64,000 nucleotides of DNA from Neodiprion pinetum. Its lineage: Eukaryota; Arthropoda; Insecta; Hymenoptera; Diprionidae. Shown in pieces: positions 63,678 through 64,000 of this stretch. Where the stretch lies: positions 981,501-1,045,500 of the forward strand of contig NC_060235.2 in assembly GCF_021155775.2 (NCBI RefSeq), written 5' to 3'. How positions within the stretch are numbered: position 1 is the first letter of the stretch; the number at the start of each line of letters is the position of its first letter. A model generated the notes under the pieces. That model saw only the letters and a list, made by a program, of their open reading frames with translations, did not search any database and was not told the DNA's origin. Position numbers and translations under genes: made by a program.

Positions 63678-63879
63678 ATGCTCGCCGACGACACTGACGC
63701 ATTGGTATTTAGTAAATCGAACGCCGTGAAGCAAATTACGTCGGAAGAGGTTCGACGGAATTTAGTATGGAAAAACATTTTTCGGCTAGGGTTTTTCCAC
63801 GTGGGATTTGTGTTTGCTTGTAGCGTCTACGGCTTTGGGCTATCTGCTGTACCGATAAAATGGTTAACCGTTTTGTGGG
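63678..63879 (+). CDS. Acyl-CoA desaturase copy 2, exon 1 (gene continues beyond window)
   Basis: The ATG at 63678 starts 67 codons plus one base before donor GTTAGT at 63880. It encodes MLADDTDALVFSKSNAVK, EEVRRNLVWKNIFRLGF, a hydrophobic stretch (VFACSVYGFGLSAV) and IKWLTVLW. It matches copy 1 exon 1 over its whole length, with a 6-residue shorter N-terminal part and the same phase-1 exon end. No histidine box is expected in exon 1, so it cannot be told from this window whether copy 2 is complete. Confidence 0.82.
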
Positions 63880-64000
63880 GTTAGTTGAGAAATTGGAATA
63901 TTAATTTTATTAATCTAAGGTGCACGCCATTATCTAACATGTTATCCCGTGCGTAAAATACAAGATACCGCACAATACGTGTATTTAGCACAACCCTTAA

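Overview
The window looks like animal nuclear DNA, most likely from an insect. It has long introns, small exons with GT-AG junctions, many homopolymer and dinucleotide tracts, many short palindromic non-autonomous transposons, and two recognisable insect-type gene families. The species cannot be fixed from the sequence. A hymenopteran such as a sawfly would be compatible, but that is only a guess.

Positions 7647-51832 on the + strand carry most of one large gene, the insect IRSp53/BAIAP2 homologue. Its product is an I-BAR (IMD) plus SH3 adaptor that links curved plasma membrane and Rho-family GTPase signalling to actin. Ten consecutive internal exons were found whose phases all agree. The exons encoding roughly the first 40 residues must lie upstream of the window. 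Introns of about 21.4 kb and 8.9 kb separate the first three visible exons. The gene then appears to have two alternative 3' ends. One is a large terminal exon (47915-50165) encoding a charged, low-complexity tail of about 750 residues. The other is a small exon (51760-51832) encoding a WH2-like actin-binding C-terminus. Both fit the same donor phase at 47044.

From 51.9 to 59.9 kb the sequence is intergenic, with an AT-rich microsatellite zone and one foldback element copy.

Positions 60036-64000 hold a head-to-head pair of acyl-CoA desaturase genes, fatty-acid desaturases of the Delta9/Delta11 type that act in the ER membrane. The minus-strand copy (61405 down to 60036) keeps its first exon and its last exons, but lacks the central exon carrying the first two histidine boxes, so it is probably inactive. 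The plus-strand copy starts at 63678 and leaves the window after exon 1. The two copies share mirrored core promoters and a mirrored distal upstream block, which points to an old inverted duplication.

The introns and intergenic DNA contain at least five families of short inverted-repeat elements. These are a TTAA-flanked piggyBac-like MITE (two copies in opposite orientation on either side of the 62-nt exon), a TA-flanked MITE, and three foldback types. No tRNA, rRNA or CRISPR array was recognised. No other protein-coding gene could be supported.
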